From an uncultured Bacteroidota bacterium (GTDB lineage Bacteria > Bacteroidota > Bacteroidia > Bacteroidales > P3), in the NCBI GenBank assembly GCA_902775135.1, contig CACYKY010000003.1, forward strand, positions 83,056 to 147,055: a stretch of 64,000 bases of DNA, written 5' to 3'. The notes beneath the pieces are model-generated. The model ran no database searches and was not told the origin of the DNA. It saw nothing but the letters and a program-made list of their open reading frames with translations. The translations under genes and the position numbers were made by a program. This document shows positions 46,323 to 54,696 of the stretch, piece after piece (position 1 is the stretch's first letter; each line of letters opens with the position of its first letter).

Positions 46323-48398
46323 CTATGATTTTATGGTTTCTCCAGTTTGTCCAGGTGTGCCGGATTCACTAGTTTTTCCATGGATTTTCAACAAAAGGGT
46401 TTCTGCCAGCAGGGCGGCGAGCGCCAGGAGGATACACCAATGCCAGAGGGGCGTGCCGCCTTCGCGGGAGCGTATCTCCTGGTCGAGGGGTTTGGCAGCA
46501 TTGCGCACCAGGGAGTAGCCTGTGCGGCCGTCGAGAAGCTCCTCGATGTCGCTGCGCGAAAGGAAGTCGAGCTGCGATTCGAGGCGGGGGTGGTTGAAGG
46601 CCAAGTGTTCCTTGTCGCCGAGGAGATAGATGCCGTCGGCGCTGAGTTCACCATGAAGCACCAAAGCGCTGCGGTTGCCGAGACGGCGCAGGTCGGGCAG
46701 GAAAGCTGTAGGCTGAGGGATGTGGGATGAGGGCTGAGGTTTGAGCTCGGGAGGCGCAACAGCAAGGTCGTAGGTGCCTTGGAGGATGATGGGATTGCGG
46801 TCGCCAAGGGTGTGGCTTACGGCGGGCTGCGGCCGACTGTAGAGGGCCATGTTGTAGAGGGTGGGCACGAAGAGGGCCTGCGCCACGAAGGAGGTCCACT
46901 CGGCGGTGAGGGGCGCGGAGAAGAGGTAGAGGCGGCCGTCGCCATAGGGGGTGGCGCAGAGCAGGGGGGTGCCGTCGGCAAGGGTGATGATGGTCTGCCG
47001 CACGGCATTGCCTGTGGCAAGGGTGTAGTGGCCTTGCACGGTGGGCATCTCCATCTCGCTGCTGGTGCCGTTGAAGACTCCGCGATAGAGGCTGCTCTGG
47101 AAGTCGACATCTGAAGCTTTGGCAGGACGTTTCTGCCAGCGGTTGAGGGTGGGGGAATGCAGGAGCGAGAGGAGCGCATTGAGGGCATCAGGGTTGGCAT
47201 TGGCGGGGGGAATGACGGTCAGCGTGCCACCCTGCTCAACCCAGGAGGCCAAGGCTTGGGCCTGGCCGGAGGGCAGGTCGCGAGGCTCGTTGAGGACGAT
47301 GAAGTTCAGCGGCGAGAGGTCGGAGGGCAGGGACGATACCTGATAGGTTACAGCGGAGTCGTCGGAGAAGAGGCGACGGAGGTTGTCGTTGGGGCCGTTG
47401 CCGTCAACCTGCAGCATGTTGATAGAGCTGCCGGCGAGGATGGTGAAGTGGTAGCGGTCGTCGAAGGTGATGGGGTAGTCGGTGATGTCAACGCTGCCGT
47501 CGAGCCATCCGGCGCTGTCGATGGTGAAGCGCATGGAGGCTTTGGCAGAGGCACCGGCGGGGATGTCAAGGGTGGCGATGGCGCGTTCGCGCCCATTGAC
47601 GGTGAGGCGTACGGGCAGCTTTTCGGCGTCGACGGCGCCGCCATTGCGCACGGTGGCTTCCACATGGACGCTGCCGCCAACGAAATAGGCTGGGGCGTCG
47701 AGGCGCAGGGTGTCAATGTAGAGGTTGTCGGTGGCCACCCCTTCGAGGGGCACCAGTGTGAAGAAAGACATGCTGTCGGTGGGCAGCGCGTCGAGGTCGG
47801 CAGCAGAGCGCTGGAAGTCGCTGACAATGTAGGCGTGGCGGTTGGCAGCACCGCTCTGGCGCATGAAGTCGCACTGGCTTTCGGCCACCTCGCTGAGGCA
47901 ACGGCTGGCGGGGACGATAGCCAAGAGGTCTAAGGCATCGAGGAACTCCTCCCTACTCAGCCAGCGGTATTCGCCGCCACTCATGGCGTTGGAGAGGAGC
48001 TGGTAGCGGTCGCCCGGACGATAGGCGGCAACAATCTCGCGGGCCTTCCGTTTGGCAGCCTCGAGCTGCGAGCCGTCGCTGGAGCTGTTCTCCATGGAGA
48101 AGGAGTTGTCGAGGTATACGCTGACGACGGTGCTGCCTGAACGGAGGGTGTTGCCGCTGCCGGGAAGCGAGGGCTGTGCAAAGGCCAGCACAAGGAAGAC
48201 AATGGCCAGACAGCGCATGAGCAGCACCAGCCATCGACGGATGTTGCTCTGCCGGCGGCTCTCGGTTTGAAGGGCTTCCAGGCGGTCGACATTGCTGAAG
48301 TATACCTTACGGTAGCGGCGAAACTGGAAGAGATGTACCGCAATGGGGATGGCCAACGCCAGGAGTCCCCATAGGAATGCAGGGGCTCCGAAGATCAT
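46323..48398 (-). CDS. BatA-like (aerotolerance N-terminal domain) membrane protein
   Basis: 691 residues. The N-terminal 90 residues match the BatA/aerotolerance domain: two transmembrane helices (FLWGLLALAIPIAVHLF and LVLLMRCLAIVFLVLAFAQP). A vWA-like region follows (VSVYLDNSFSMENSS), then beta domains, and a C-terminal helix (WHWCILLALAALLAETLLL). Such proteins occur in Bacteroidota stress and protease-associated operons. A segment near residue 550 (LKPQPSSHIPQPTAF) looks like translated simple repeat. It overlaps nth by four bases. Confidence 0.85.
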   Translation of the reverse strand: MIFGAPAFLWGLLALAIPIAVHLFQFRRYRKVYFSNVDRLEALQTESRRQSNIRRWLVLLMRCLAIVFLVLAFAQPSLPGSGNTLRSGSTVVSVYLDNSFSMENSSSDGSQLEAAKRKAREIVAAYRPGDRYQLLSNAMSGGEYRWLSREEFLDALDLLAIVPASRCLSEVAESQCDFMRQSGAANRHAYIVSDFQRSAADLDALPTDSMSFFTLVPLEGVATDNLYIDTLRLDAPAYFVGGSVHVEATVRNGGAVDAEKLPVRLTVNGRERAIATLDIPAGASAKASMRFTIDSAGWLDGSVDITDYPITFDDRYHFTILAGSSINMLQVDGNGPNDNLRRLFSDDSAVTYQVSSLPSDLSPLNFIVLNEPRDLPSGQAQALASWVEQGGTLTVIPPANANPDALNALLSLLHSPTLNRWQKRPAKASDVDFQSSLYRGVFNGTSSEMEMPTVQGHYTLATGNAVRQTIITLADGTPLLCATPYGDGRLYLFSAPLTAEWTSFVAQALFVPTLYNMALYSRPQPAVSHTLGDRNPIILQGTYDLAVAPPELKPQPSSHIPQPTAFLPDLRRLGNRSALVLHGELSADGIYLLGDKEHLAFNHPRLESQLDFLSRSDIEELLDGRTGYSLVRNAAKPLDQEIRSREGGTPLWHWCILLALAALLAETLLLKIHGKTSESGTPGQTGETIKS

Positions 48399-49042
48399 CC
48401 CTCGCCTCCTTTCTTGGCGTTATAGGCGCAGAGGTCGGCCAGGAAACAGGAGCCGCACTTGGGCTTGCGGGCCTGGCATACATATCGGCCGTGAAGGATG
48501 AGCCAATGGTGCGCCGTGGAGAGTTTTTCGGCGGGGATATGCTTCACGAGGGTACGTTCGGTTTCGAGGGGGGTCTTGGAGTTGCGGGTGAGGCCGATAC
48601 GGTTGGAGACCCTGAAGACGTGGGTGTCCACAGGCATGGCGGGAAGGTCGAAGACCACAGCGGCAACGACGTTGGCGGTTTTGCGGCCTACGCCAGGAAG
48701 GCGCTGGAGGGCATCAAGATCGGAGGGGACTTCGCCGCCAAACTCGGCAACGAGCATACGGGCCATATCGGCCAGGTGTCGGCTCTTGCTGTTGGGATAA
48801 GAGACAGAGTGAATATAGGCGAAGATGTCGTCGGCCGAGGCTTTCGCCATGGATGCGGCATCGGGATAGGCGGCGAAGAGGGCCGGGGTAACCATGTTGA
48901 CGCGCTTGTCGGTACACTGGGCCGAGAGGACAACGGCCACCAGCAGCTGGAACGGATTGCCATAGTGCAACTCTGTTTCTGCCGTCGGCATCTCCCGCTC
49001 AAAACGGGCAATCATCTGGTCGTAGCGGTCTTGCGTCTTCAT
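48395..49042 (-). CDS. nth: Endonuclease III, DNA glycosylase/AP lyase
   Basis: 215 residues from the ATG at 49042, which matches the family length; an earlier frame start is not supported. It removes oxidised pyrimidines. The helix-hairpin-helix LPGVGRKTANVV holds the catalytic Lys121, and Asp139 sits in VDTHVFRV. The iron-sulfur cysteines are 189, 196, 199 and 205 (C-x6-C-x2-C-x5-C). Start and stop overlap both neighbours by four bases, implying a tightly coupled operon. Confidence 0.96.
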   Translation of the reverse strand: MKTQDRYDQMIARFEREMPTAETELHYGNPFQLLVAVVLSAQCTDKRVNMVTPALFAAYPDAASMAKASADDIFAYIHSVSYPNSKSRHLADMARMLVAEFGGEVPSDLDALQRLPGVGRKTANVVAAVVFDLPAMPVDTHVFRVSNRIGLTRNSKTPLETERTLVKHIPAEKLSTAHHWLILHGRYVCQARKPKCGSCFLADLCAYNAKKGGEG

Positions 49043-50109
49043 ATCGTGTCGTTGAATTCCAGGGAAACAAGGACGGGGTAGTGGTCCGAGACGTCGGTCT
49101 TGATGCGGCGGTAGCTCAGGGTGGAGAACTGGGGGGAACGGAAGACCATATCGATGCGGAACCGCGGGAAACTGCCGTTGTAGGTGGTGCAGAAACCCAG
49201 CCCTTTGTCGCGATAGGTGTCGGCAAGGTATTTGGTAATCTGGGCATAGAGCCACGACGACGGGATGTCGTTCATGTCTCCCGCAAGGATGAGGGGCAGC
49301 GAGCATTCGCTGATGAGGGGCCTGAGCTGGTCGTTCCACTCGTTTTCGTGACGGATGACGGTTTCCTTGGCCTTGCTCATGGTGCGTCGCGATGTGGAGT
49401 CAATCTTCAGTCGCGCCATCTGCTCTATGTCGGCCCGGTCGTCAAGGTCGAAGGCATAGCTGTCCATGTGCACACACAGGATACGGAAGGGACGGTCGCC
49501 ATTGAGTATCTCTACGAGGACTTTCTGCTGGTCAATACGCTTGACAAAGGTGATGGGGAGTTTGGAAAAGACCACAGTGCCATGGGGCGAGGTATTGGAT
49601 CCGTGGGCTCCGAAGTAGTGGTTGTAGCCCATCAGCTCAAGACTGTCCGTGATATTGATTCCTTTGACGGGGGTGTACTCCTGCAGGCACAGCACCATGG
49701 GCTGATGCTCGCGCAGCAGGCCGAGGAAGGCAAGGGCATTGCTGTCTTTCGGTACCGACTCAAAGCCGTTGCCACCAAACATGTGGACGTTGTAGCTGAG
49801 GAGGGTGACCATCGACGGGTGCTCCTCGGCGGGAGGAATGGTGGAGCTGCCGCCAATCTGGAAGAAGAGGCCTATGAAGGTGTAGCGCACAGCGATGGCG
49901 GCGGTGGAGATGAGGAAGTGCCACTTGCCCATCAGCAGCCACAACAGCACGAAAACAATGTTCAGCCCTAGCATGGGCAGATATCCGTAGGCCAGCACCG
50001 ACGGCAGGATGTTCTTCGATGGGGTCACAACACCCGCCAGCGTGGTGGCCACGAGGCCAAGGGCGGCAAGGACGTTGAGTATCAGTAGGATTATTCTTAT
50101 TATCTTCAT
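49039..50109 (-). CDS. Endonuclease/exonuclease/phosphatase family membrane protein
   Basis: 356 residues from the ATG at 50109. Three N-terminal transmembrane helices (residues about 5-26, 40-62 and 68-85) precede an EEP domain with the pattern LLSYNVHMFGG, VLCLQEYTP, LAGDMNDIPSS and VSDHYPVLVSLEF. The metal and catalytic residues (Asn, Glu, Asp/Asn and Asp-His) are in place. Bacteroidota encode several of these with unknown substrates. It is first in a five-gene operon. Confidence 0.88.
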   Translation of the reverse strand: MKIIRIILLILNVLAALGLVATTLAGVVTPSKNILPSVLAYGYLPMLGLNIVFVLLWLLMGKWHFLISTAAIAVRYTFIGLFFQIGGSSTIPPAEEHPSMVTLLSYNVHMFGGNGFESVPKDSNALAFLGLLREHQPMVLCLQEYTPVKGINITDSLELMGYNHYFGAHGSNTSPHGTVVFSKLPITFVKRIDQQKVLVEILNGDRPFRILCVHMDSYAFDLDDRADIEQMARLKIDSTSRRTMSKAKETVIRHENEWNDQLRPLISECSLPLILAGDMNDIPSSWLYAQITKYLADTYRDKGLGFCTTYNGSFPRFRIDMVFRSPQFSTLSYRRIKTDVSDHYPVLVSLEFNDTI

Positions 50110-50121
50110 ATTTCTAAAATG

Positions 50122-50152
50122 CAAAAATACGTTTTTTATTCGGATGTGCAAA
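50122..50152 (-). promoter_or_regulatory. Promoter of the EEP-nth-BatA-like-ABC operon
   Basis: On the minus strand TATTTTTG (50122-50129) and TTTG (50149-50152) are 19 bases apart. It is divergent from the aroE promoter next to it. Confidence 0.7.
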
Positions 50153-50160
50153 ATATTTTG

Positions 50161-50168
50161 TATCTTTG
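50161..50168 (+). promoter_or_regulatory. -7 box for aroE
   Basis: TATCTTTG fits the -7 consensus and is 28 bases before the ATG at 50197. The -33 region (about 50137) lacks an exact TTTG. Confidence 0.6.
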
Positions 50169-50196
50169 CACCTTCGAAACGAAAGGTCAAACCGGA

Positions 50197-50934
50197 ATGC
50201 ATCGTTATGCGCTCATAGGTAAGCGGCTGGGTCACTCCTGGTCCCAGCGGTGGTTCGAGGCCAAATTCAAAAGCCTCGGATTGTCGGATTGTTGCTATCA
50301 ACTGCACGAGATGGCGTCGCTCGACGGTTTGAAGCAATGGGTGCTGCACGACGCTATCCAAGGGTTCAACGTCACCGTGCCCTACAAACAGCAGATCATC
50401 CCCCTGCTCGATGAGTTGGACACCACAGCTTCCGCCATAGGGGCTGTGAATTGCGTCACCGTCGAAGACGGTCGCCTCGTCGGACACAACACCGATGCAG
50501 AGGCCTTCCTGTGGAGTTTGCAACACACAGGGTGGGTCTTCCGACAAGCTTTCGTTCTCGGCACCGGCGGTGCCGCACGCGCTGTGGCTTTCGCCCTACG
50601 CCAGTTGCAGGTGCCGCATCTCTTCGTCAGCCGCACCCCTCATGGCAACGACCAAATAGGCTACCGCGAGCTCTCTTCCGCCATCGGTCTTCAGCCTACG
50701 CTCATCGTCAACGCCACCCCCGTCGGCATGTACCCCAATGTGGACGAAACTCCGTTGGACCTCTCCTCTTTCAACGTCCACCTCTCATCTTTCTGCCTCT
50801 ACGACCTCACCTACAACCCCTCTCCCACTCGCCTCATGCGCGACGCTGCCTCCCTGGGTGCCTCAGTCAAGGACGGCCTCGAGATGCTCCACCGCCAGGC
50901 CGATCTCTCTTGGTCGCTCTTCTCTCATGAGTAA
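50197..50934 (+). CDS. aroE: Shikimate dehydrogenase
   Basis: 245 residues from the ATG at 50197. It reduces 3-dehydroshikimate in the aromatic amino acid pathway. Motifs seen: GKRLGHSWSQRWF, GFNVTVPYKQQ (substrate Lys), NTDAEAF, VLGTGGAARAVAFAL and the C-terminal GLEMLHRQA. Near residue 190 the stretch DLSSFNVHLSSFCLYDLTYN may include added repeat-like sequence. It converges with the DUF2807 gene after an eleven-base gap. Confidence 0.93.
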   Translation: MHRYALIGKRLGHSWSQRWFEAKFKSLGLSDCCYQLHEMASLDGLKQWVLHDAIQGFNVTVPYKQQIIPLLDELDTTASAIGAVNCVTVEDGRLVGHNTDAEAFLWSLQHTGWVFRQAFVLGTGGAARAVAFALRQLQVPHLFVSRTPHGNDQIGYRELSSAIGLQPTLIVNATPVGMYPNVDETPLDLSSFNVHLSSFCLYDLTYNPSPTRLMRDAASLGASVKDGLEMLHRQADLSWSLFSHE

Positions 50935-50945
50935 AAATGACCGAC

Positions 50946-51710
50946 TTACTTGTGGGTGACGGTGGAGACGTCGCTCGTGGGACAGTTCACCACCACGGGA
51001 CGCCCAATGTATACAAGGTGACTGGCGTTGCGAACGGGAACATGCATGCGCTCCGTACACCAGAGGATGGCGTTGCAACCTCCGTCCATCGAGCCCTCAA
51101 TGCGCTTGGCTTCCAGCTTCTCGGCATCCAGATTCGTGGATTCTATCATGCCCATCTCCATCTTGATGAGCGCCCGGCCTCGTAGCTCGGTCGACGAGGC
51201 TCCACTGAGGTTCAGAAACACATTGTCCACAGCCACATGGGCCTTCAGGTCCGAGGCGCCGGCCTGCTCTATGCTGATCTGCTTGCCCTCAAAACTGCCT
51301 TGCAGCCGACTGCTGCCGGTGAGGTATATCTCCAGCGTCTCTCGCTGCAGCTTGCCCATGCTGAGGGCGGCAGCTCCGTTGAGTTCGATGTATTTCACAC
51401 TCTCTCTGACAGGCACCAGCACCCGCGGACGCTCTTTCAGCTTGAATCGCACATCCCTCCGCATGGCTATGCGCAGCGTCCCCTTCTCCTGCTCCACCGT
51501 CAGGTGCTTCTGGACAACCTCGGGGGCATAAACACGGATCTCTTTCACCGTGTCGCACAACGCCACATCGAACGCGGCGTTGACGATCAGCTGCTCATAG
51601 TTGCCCTGCAGGGCTATCGACTTGTATTTCTCTTTCGGCGCAGCCGCAAAACCCATCGCCATCAGCGCTGCAGCCACTACCGCCACAACTATAAAAAACT
51701 TCTGTTTCAT
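50946..51710 (-). CDS. Secreted DUF2807 (GIN domain) protein
   Basis: 254 residues from the ATG at 51710, which starts a signal peptide (MKQKFFIVVAVVAAALMAMG). The rest is a right-handed beta-solenoid-like fold typical of DUF2807 proteins: FDVALCDTVKEIRVYAPE, VKYIELNGAAALS, LEIYLTGSSRLQG and VFLNLSGASSTELRG. These are abundant in Bacteroidota and may bind surface polymers; a function has not been set here. A 130-base gap with simple repeats separates it from the upstream DUF4159 gene. Confidence 0.88.
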   Translation of the reverse strand: MKQKFFIVVAVVAAALMAMGFAAAPKEKYKSIALQGNYEQLIVNAAFDVALCDTVKEIRVYAPEVVQKHLTVEQEKGTLRIAMRRDVRFKLKERPRVLVPVRESVKYIELNGAAALSMGKLQRETLEIYLTGSSRLQGSFEGKQISIEQAGASDLKAHVAVDNVFLNLSGASSTELRGRALIKMEMGMIESTNLDAEKLEAKRIEGSMDGGCNAILWCTERMHVPVRNASHLVYIGRPVVVNCPTSDVSTVTHK

Positions 51711-51788
51711 ATCTCTATTTTTTTGTTTTCTGTTTTTATTGCCTGGCTCCGCAAACAACCCTCCCTGCAACCCTATGGAGCAACCCCA

Positions 51789-51830
51789 AACCGTCAAACC
51801 GTCATACCGTCAAACCGTTATACCGTCAAA
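51789..51830 (+). repeat. ACCGTCAAA-type tandem repeat
   Basis: Four to five near-identical copies of a nine-to-ten base unit (ACCGTCAAA and ACCGTCATA variants) lie in the gap between the DUF2807 and DUF4159 genes. No coding use is seen. Confidence 0.8.
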
Positions 51831-51840
51831 TCCTAAACCC

Positions 51841-52503
51841 TTAATTCATAAACACATACCTCACAATATTACTCCCCATCCTCAACGCCTTCTGCCGTGT
51901 GGCCGGCGAGTCGTTGTGCACGTCGGGGTCCTCCCATCCGTCGCCAAGGTCACACTCCCATGTGAAGAAGCACACCAGCCGCCCCTCCCATATCAGCCCA
52001 TAGCCCTTGGGCGGCAGGTTGTCGTGCTCGTGTATCTTCGGCAGCCCGTTCGGGAACTGGTATTTCTGGTGGTAGATGGGGTGCGTGAACGGCAGCTCCA
52101 CCCACTCCAGCTCGGGAAACACTTTCTTCATCATGGGCATGACGAATTCCTTCATGCCGTAGTTGTCGTCTATGTGGAGGAACCCTCCGCCGATGAGGTA
52201 GTTGCGCAGGTTCTGCGCCTCTCGTTCGCTAAACACCACGTTGCCGTGTCCAGTCATGTGCAGCAGGGGGTAGTTGAAGATCTCGGCGCTGCCCACATCC
52301 ACGGTGGCATACTCCGCCTTGAGGCCCATCTGCTGGTCCTGGTTGCAGAAGGCTATGAGGTTGGTGAGCGACGTCGGGTTGGCATACCAGTCGCCTCCGC
52401 CGCCATATTTCAGCAGCGCTATCTGCGGCTGGGCACTCACCGGCCCCCACATCCCCAGCATTCCAATTATCCCGAGTATCTTGAGCAATCTTCTTGTTTT
52501 CAT
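51841..52503 (-). CDS. Secreted DUF4159 protein
   Basis: 220 residues from the ATG at 52503, which overlaps the rsmE stop. A signal-like start (RRLLKILGIIGMLGMWG) precedes a DUF4159 domain with YGGGGDWYANPTSL, GGGFLHIDDNYGMKEF, ELPFTHPIYHQKYQFPNGLP and FFTWECDLGDGWED. The fold resembles a glutamine-amidotransferase-like alpha/beta domain. The function is not known. Confidence 0.9.
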   Translation of the reverse strand: MKTRRLLKILGIIGMLGMWGPVSAQPQIALLKYGGGGDWYANPTSLTNLIAFCNQDQQMGLKAEYATVDVGSAEIFNYPLLHMTGHGNVVFSEREAQNLRNYLIGGGFLHIDDNYGMKEFVMPMMKKVFPELEWVELPFTHPIYHQKYQFPNGLPKIHEHDNLPPKGYGLIWEGRLVCFFTWECDLGDGWEDPDVHNDSPATRQKALRMGSNIVRYVFMN

Positions 52504-53237
52504 CTGTCGTTGATTAGGTTGAACGCCACTGTGGCATAAAGGGCTGCCGTCTCCGTACGCAGCCGACTGGGTCCGAGGCTCACCGGTAGGAATCCGCACT
52601 CCTGCGCCAGCCGAATCTCCTCTTGCGAGAAGTCCCCCTCGGGGCCTATCAGCACCACCGCGTCGCGCTCCGCCTGCAGGGCTGCAGCCAAAGGCGTGCG
52701 CGGCTGGTCGGCTTCGCAATGGGCTATGTATTTCTGTATGTCCTCTCTCCCCCATGTGTCATTCTCTCTGTGGAGCCAGTCTTTCAGCTTTACGGCAGGT
52801 CGGATCTCCGGCAAGGTGAGGTGCAGACTCTGCTTCATGGCGCTGACAGCCAGCTTCTCCAGCCGCTCGGTCTTCAGGAACGTGCGTTCCGAGTGGTCGC
52901 AGTCAAGGAGCGTAATCTCCCCCACCCCCACCTCTACGGCTTTCTCCACCAGCCACTCCATGCGCGAGGGGTTCTTCGTCGGCGCCACCGCCAGATGGAG
53001 CCTTGCGGCTTTCTTCGCCAAGTCCCCCCTAGGCGTCGCAGCACGCTGCGTCTCCACGACGCAGGCCTTGTCGTTGGCTTCCACCACCTGGCATTCGTAC
53101 AGGTGCCCCTGCCCGTCGGTGACGCTCATCTCGTCGCCCTCCCTCAGGCGCAACACCCGCACAGCATGCCGACTCTCCTCGGCATCCAACGTGGCATAGC
53201 CTCCAGGCGTAATATCTTTACAATAGAACAATTGCAT
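52500..53237 (-). CDS. rsmE: 16S rRNA (uracil1498-N3)-methyltransferase
   Basis: 245 residues from the ATG at 53237; a TTG three codons upstream is less likely. It methylates U1498 of 16S rRNA. The N-terminal PUA-like part (SRHAVRVLRLREGDE) and the SPOUT knot (VVLIGPEGDFSQEEI and LGPSRLRTETAAL) are intact. It is coupled to the DUF4159 gene by a four-base overlap. Confidence 0.95.
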   Translation of the reverse strand: MQLFYCKDITPGGYATLDAEESRHAVRVLRLREGDEMSVTDGQGHLYECQVVEANDKACVVETQRAATPRGDLAKKAARLHLAVAPTKNPSRMEWLVEKAVEVGVGEITLLDCDHSERTFLKTERLEKLAVSAMKQSLHLTLPEIRPAVKLKDWLHRENDTWGREDIQKYIAHCEADQPRTPLAAALQAERDAVVLIGPEGDFSQEEIRLAQECGFLPVSLGPSRLRTETAALYATVAFNLINDR

Positions 53238-53350
53238 ATCTTTCAAATTCCATCGGCGCTACTCGCCCCAAACTATAACCGTTGCGCAAAGCGAGAGGAG
53301 AGAAAGCTCGCTTTCTATCCCGAGCCCAAGCAACGTGAGTGAACGAAGTG

Positions 53351-53407
53351 AACTAACTATTAACTAATGAATAACTATTATCTATTATCTATTAACTATT
53401 AACTAAC
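53351..53407 (+). repeat. ACTATTA-type tandem repeat at the 3' end of mnmA
   Basis: Seven or so copies of AACTATTA/TCTATTA-like units run up to and just into the mnmA stop region. The unit resembles repeats near 15659 and 29597. The rest of the 53238-53402 gap shows no gene. Confidence 0.8.
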
Positions 53408-54524
53408 AAATCATTCCCGTTGCCAGCACCAGGTGCGCATCGTTGTCATAGATGGTGGCATACTGCCCCGCAGCGATGCCCTGTATGGGTTCGCCACTCT
53501 CAATCTCCACCAGCCCGTCGCCCGTCGCCCGCAGCATCCCCGGATGGAACTCCGGCGTATGCCGTATCTTGAACTTCACCTCCATGGGCAACGGCAACTC
53601 CATGGGCGCCAGCGCGTGAAACCCCATCAGCGTGATGCGGTCGCCGTATTGCTCCTTCGGGTCGTAGCCTTGCGACACATACAGCACATTCTCCTCTATG
53701 TCCTTCCTCACCACAAACCACGGCCCTCCGCTCAGGTACAGCCCTTTGCGCTGCCCTATGGTGTGAAACCAGTAGCCTTTGTGCGTGCCGAGCACCTTGC
53801 CCGTCTCCAGCTCCACTATCTTGCCCTCGCGCTCGCCTAAATAGCGACGGATGAAGTCGTTGTAGTTGATTTTGCCCAGAAAGCAGATCCCCTGCGAGTC
53901 TTTGCGGGTGGCACTGGGCAATCCCGCACGCGCCGCTATCTCGCGCACCTCGCTCTTCATCATCCCCCCGATGGGGAACATCAGCTTCACTATCTGTCTA
54001 TACTCCAGCTGCGAGAGGAAATCCGTCTGGTCTTTCACAGGGTCCACGGCCGTCGCCAGGAAGGTGACGAGTGGAGAGTGGAGAGTGGAGAGCGGAGAAC
54101 ATGCTGCCGCGCCGGACGGATTTTCAATTTTCAATTTTAAATTTTCAATTTGCGCATAATGTCCCGTGGCAATGCGGTCGTAGTCCTTGCCGCGTCGGTC
54201 GTCGAAGGCGCCAAACTTGATGAGCTTGTTGCACATCACGTCGGGATTGGGGGTCAGCCCTTGGCGCACACTCTCTATGGTGTAGCTCACCACGTTGTCC
54301 CAATATTCCTTGTGGAGGTTCACCTCCTCGAAGCGGCATCCATAGTGGTGCGCTATCCATTGCGTAATCTCTATGTCCTCTTCCGCAGGACAGTCAATAT
54401 AGCCCTCTTCGTCCTCCATCCCGATGCGGATGTAGAAGATGTCCGGCGTAATGCCCTGCTCCTTCAGCAGGTGCACCACCACCGAACTGTCTACGCCTCC
54501 CGATACCAATGCTGCTACTTTCAC
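53403..54524 (-). CDS. mnmA: tRNA 2-thiouridine synthase with an in-frame repeat insertion
   Basis: 373 residues. It thiolates U34 of tRNA for Lys, Glu and Gln. The PP-loop SGGVDSS is at residues 8-14, the first catalytic Cys98 is in NPDVMCNK, and the second is in GICFLGK. Residues about 126-155 (from [12 protein letters not shown] to TLHSPLV) are not expected in the family at this place. They come from DNA that matches simple intergenic repeats (54067-54157). The insertion lies between GHYAQI and [12 protein letters not shown], a surface loop, and the frame is kept. The promoter is at 54588-54595. Confidence 0.95.
   Translation of the reverse strand: MKVAALVSGGVDSSVVVHLLKEQGITPDIFYIRIGMEDEEGYIDCPAEEDIEITQWIAHHYGCRFEEVNLHKEYWDNVVSYTIESVRQGLTPNPDVMCNKLIKFGAFDDRRGKDYDRIATGHYAQIENLKLKIENPSGAAACSPLSTLHSPLVTFLATAVDPVKDQTDFLSQLEYRQIVKLMFPIGGMMKSEVREIAARAGLPSATRKDSQGICFLGKINYNDFIRRYLGEREGKIVELETGKVLGTHKGYWFHTIGQRKGLYLSGGPWFVVRKDIEENVLYVSQGYDPKEQYGDRITLMGFHALAPMELPLPMEVKFKIRHTPEFHPGMLRATGDGLVEIESGEPIQGIAAGQYATIYDNDAHLVLATGMIC
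54067..54157 (+). repeat. Intergenic-type simple repeats inside mnmA
   Basis: Three to four copies of a GGAGAGT unit, a short unique spacer, and copies of an ATTTTCAA unit (about eleven bases each) lie within the gene and preserve its reading frame. Both repeat types normally look like non-coding sequence. Confidence 0.8.
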
Positions 54525-54587
54525 TTTGTTTTCCTCTTTTTCTATTTCCGTCCGACATTAACGTCACTCTCCATAACGTCGCATAGG

Positions 54588-54595
54588 CAAAATTA
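54588..54595 (-). promoter_or_regulatory. -7 box for mnmA
   Basis: On the minus strand TAATTTTG fits the -7 consensus, 63 bases before the start codon. A -33 box is not clear. Confidence 0.5.
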
Positions 54596-54696
54596 TTGTC
54601 TCTCTACAATATAAAAAGTAAAACGACGTTAAACTTTCAAAAAAAACGCACATCGCATGTAGACTTTTGCCCCAAATGGCGTTATATTATTATGGT

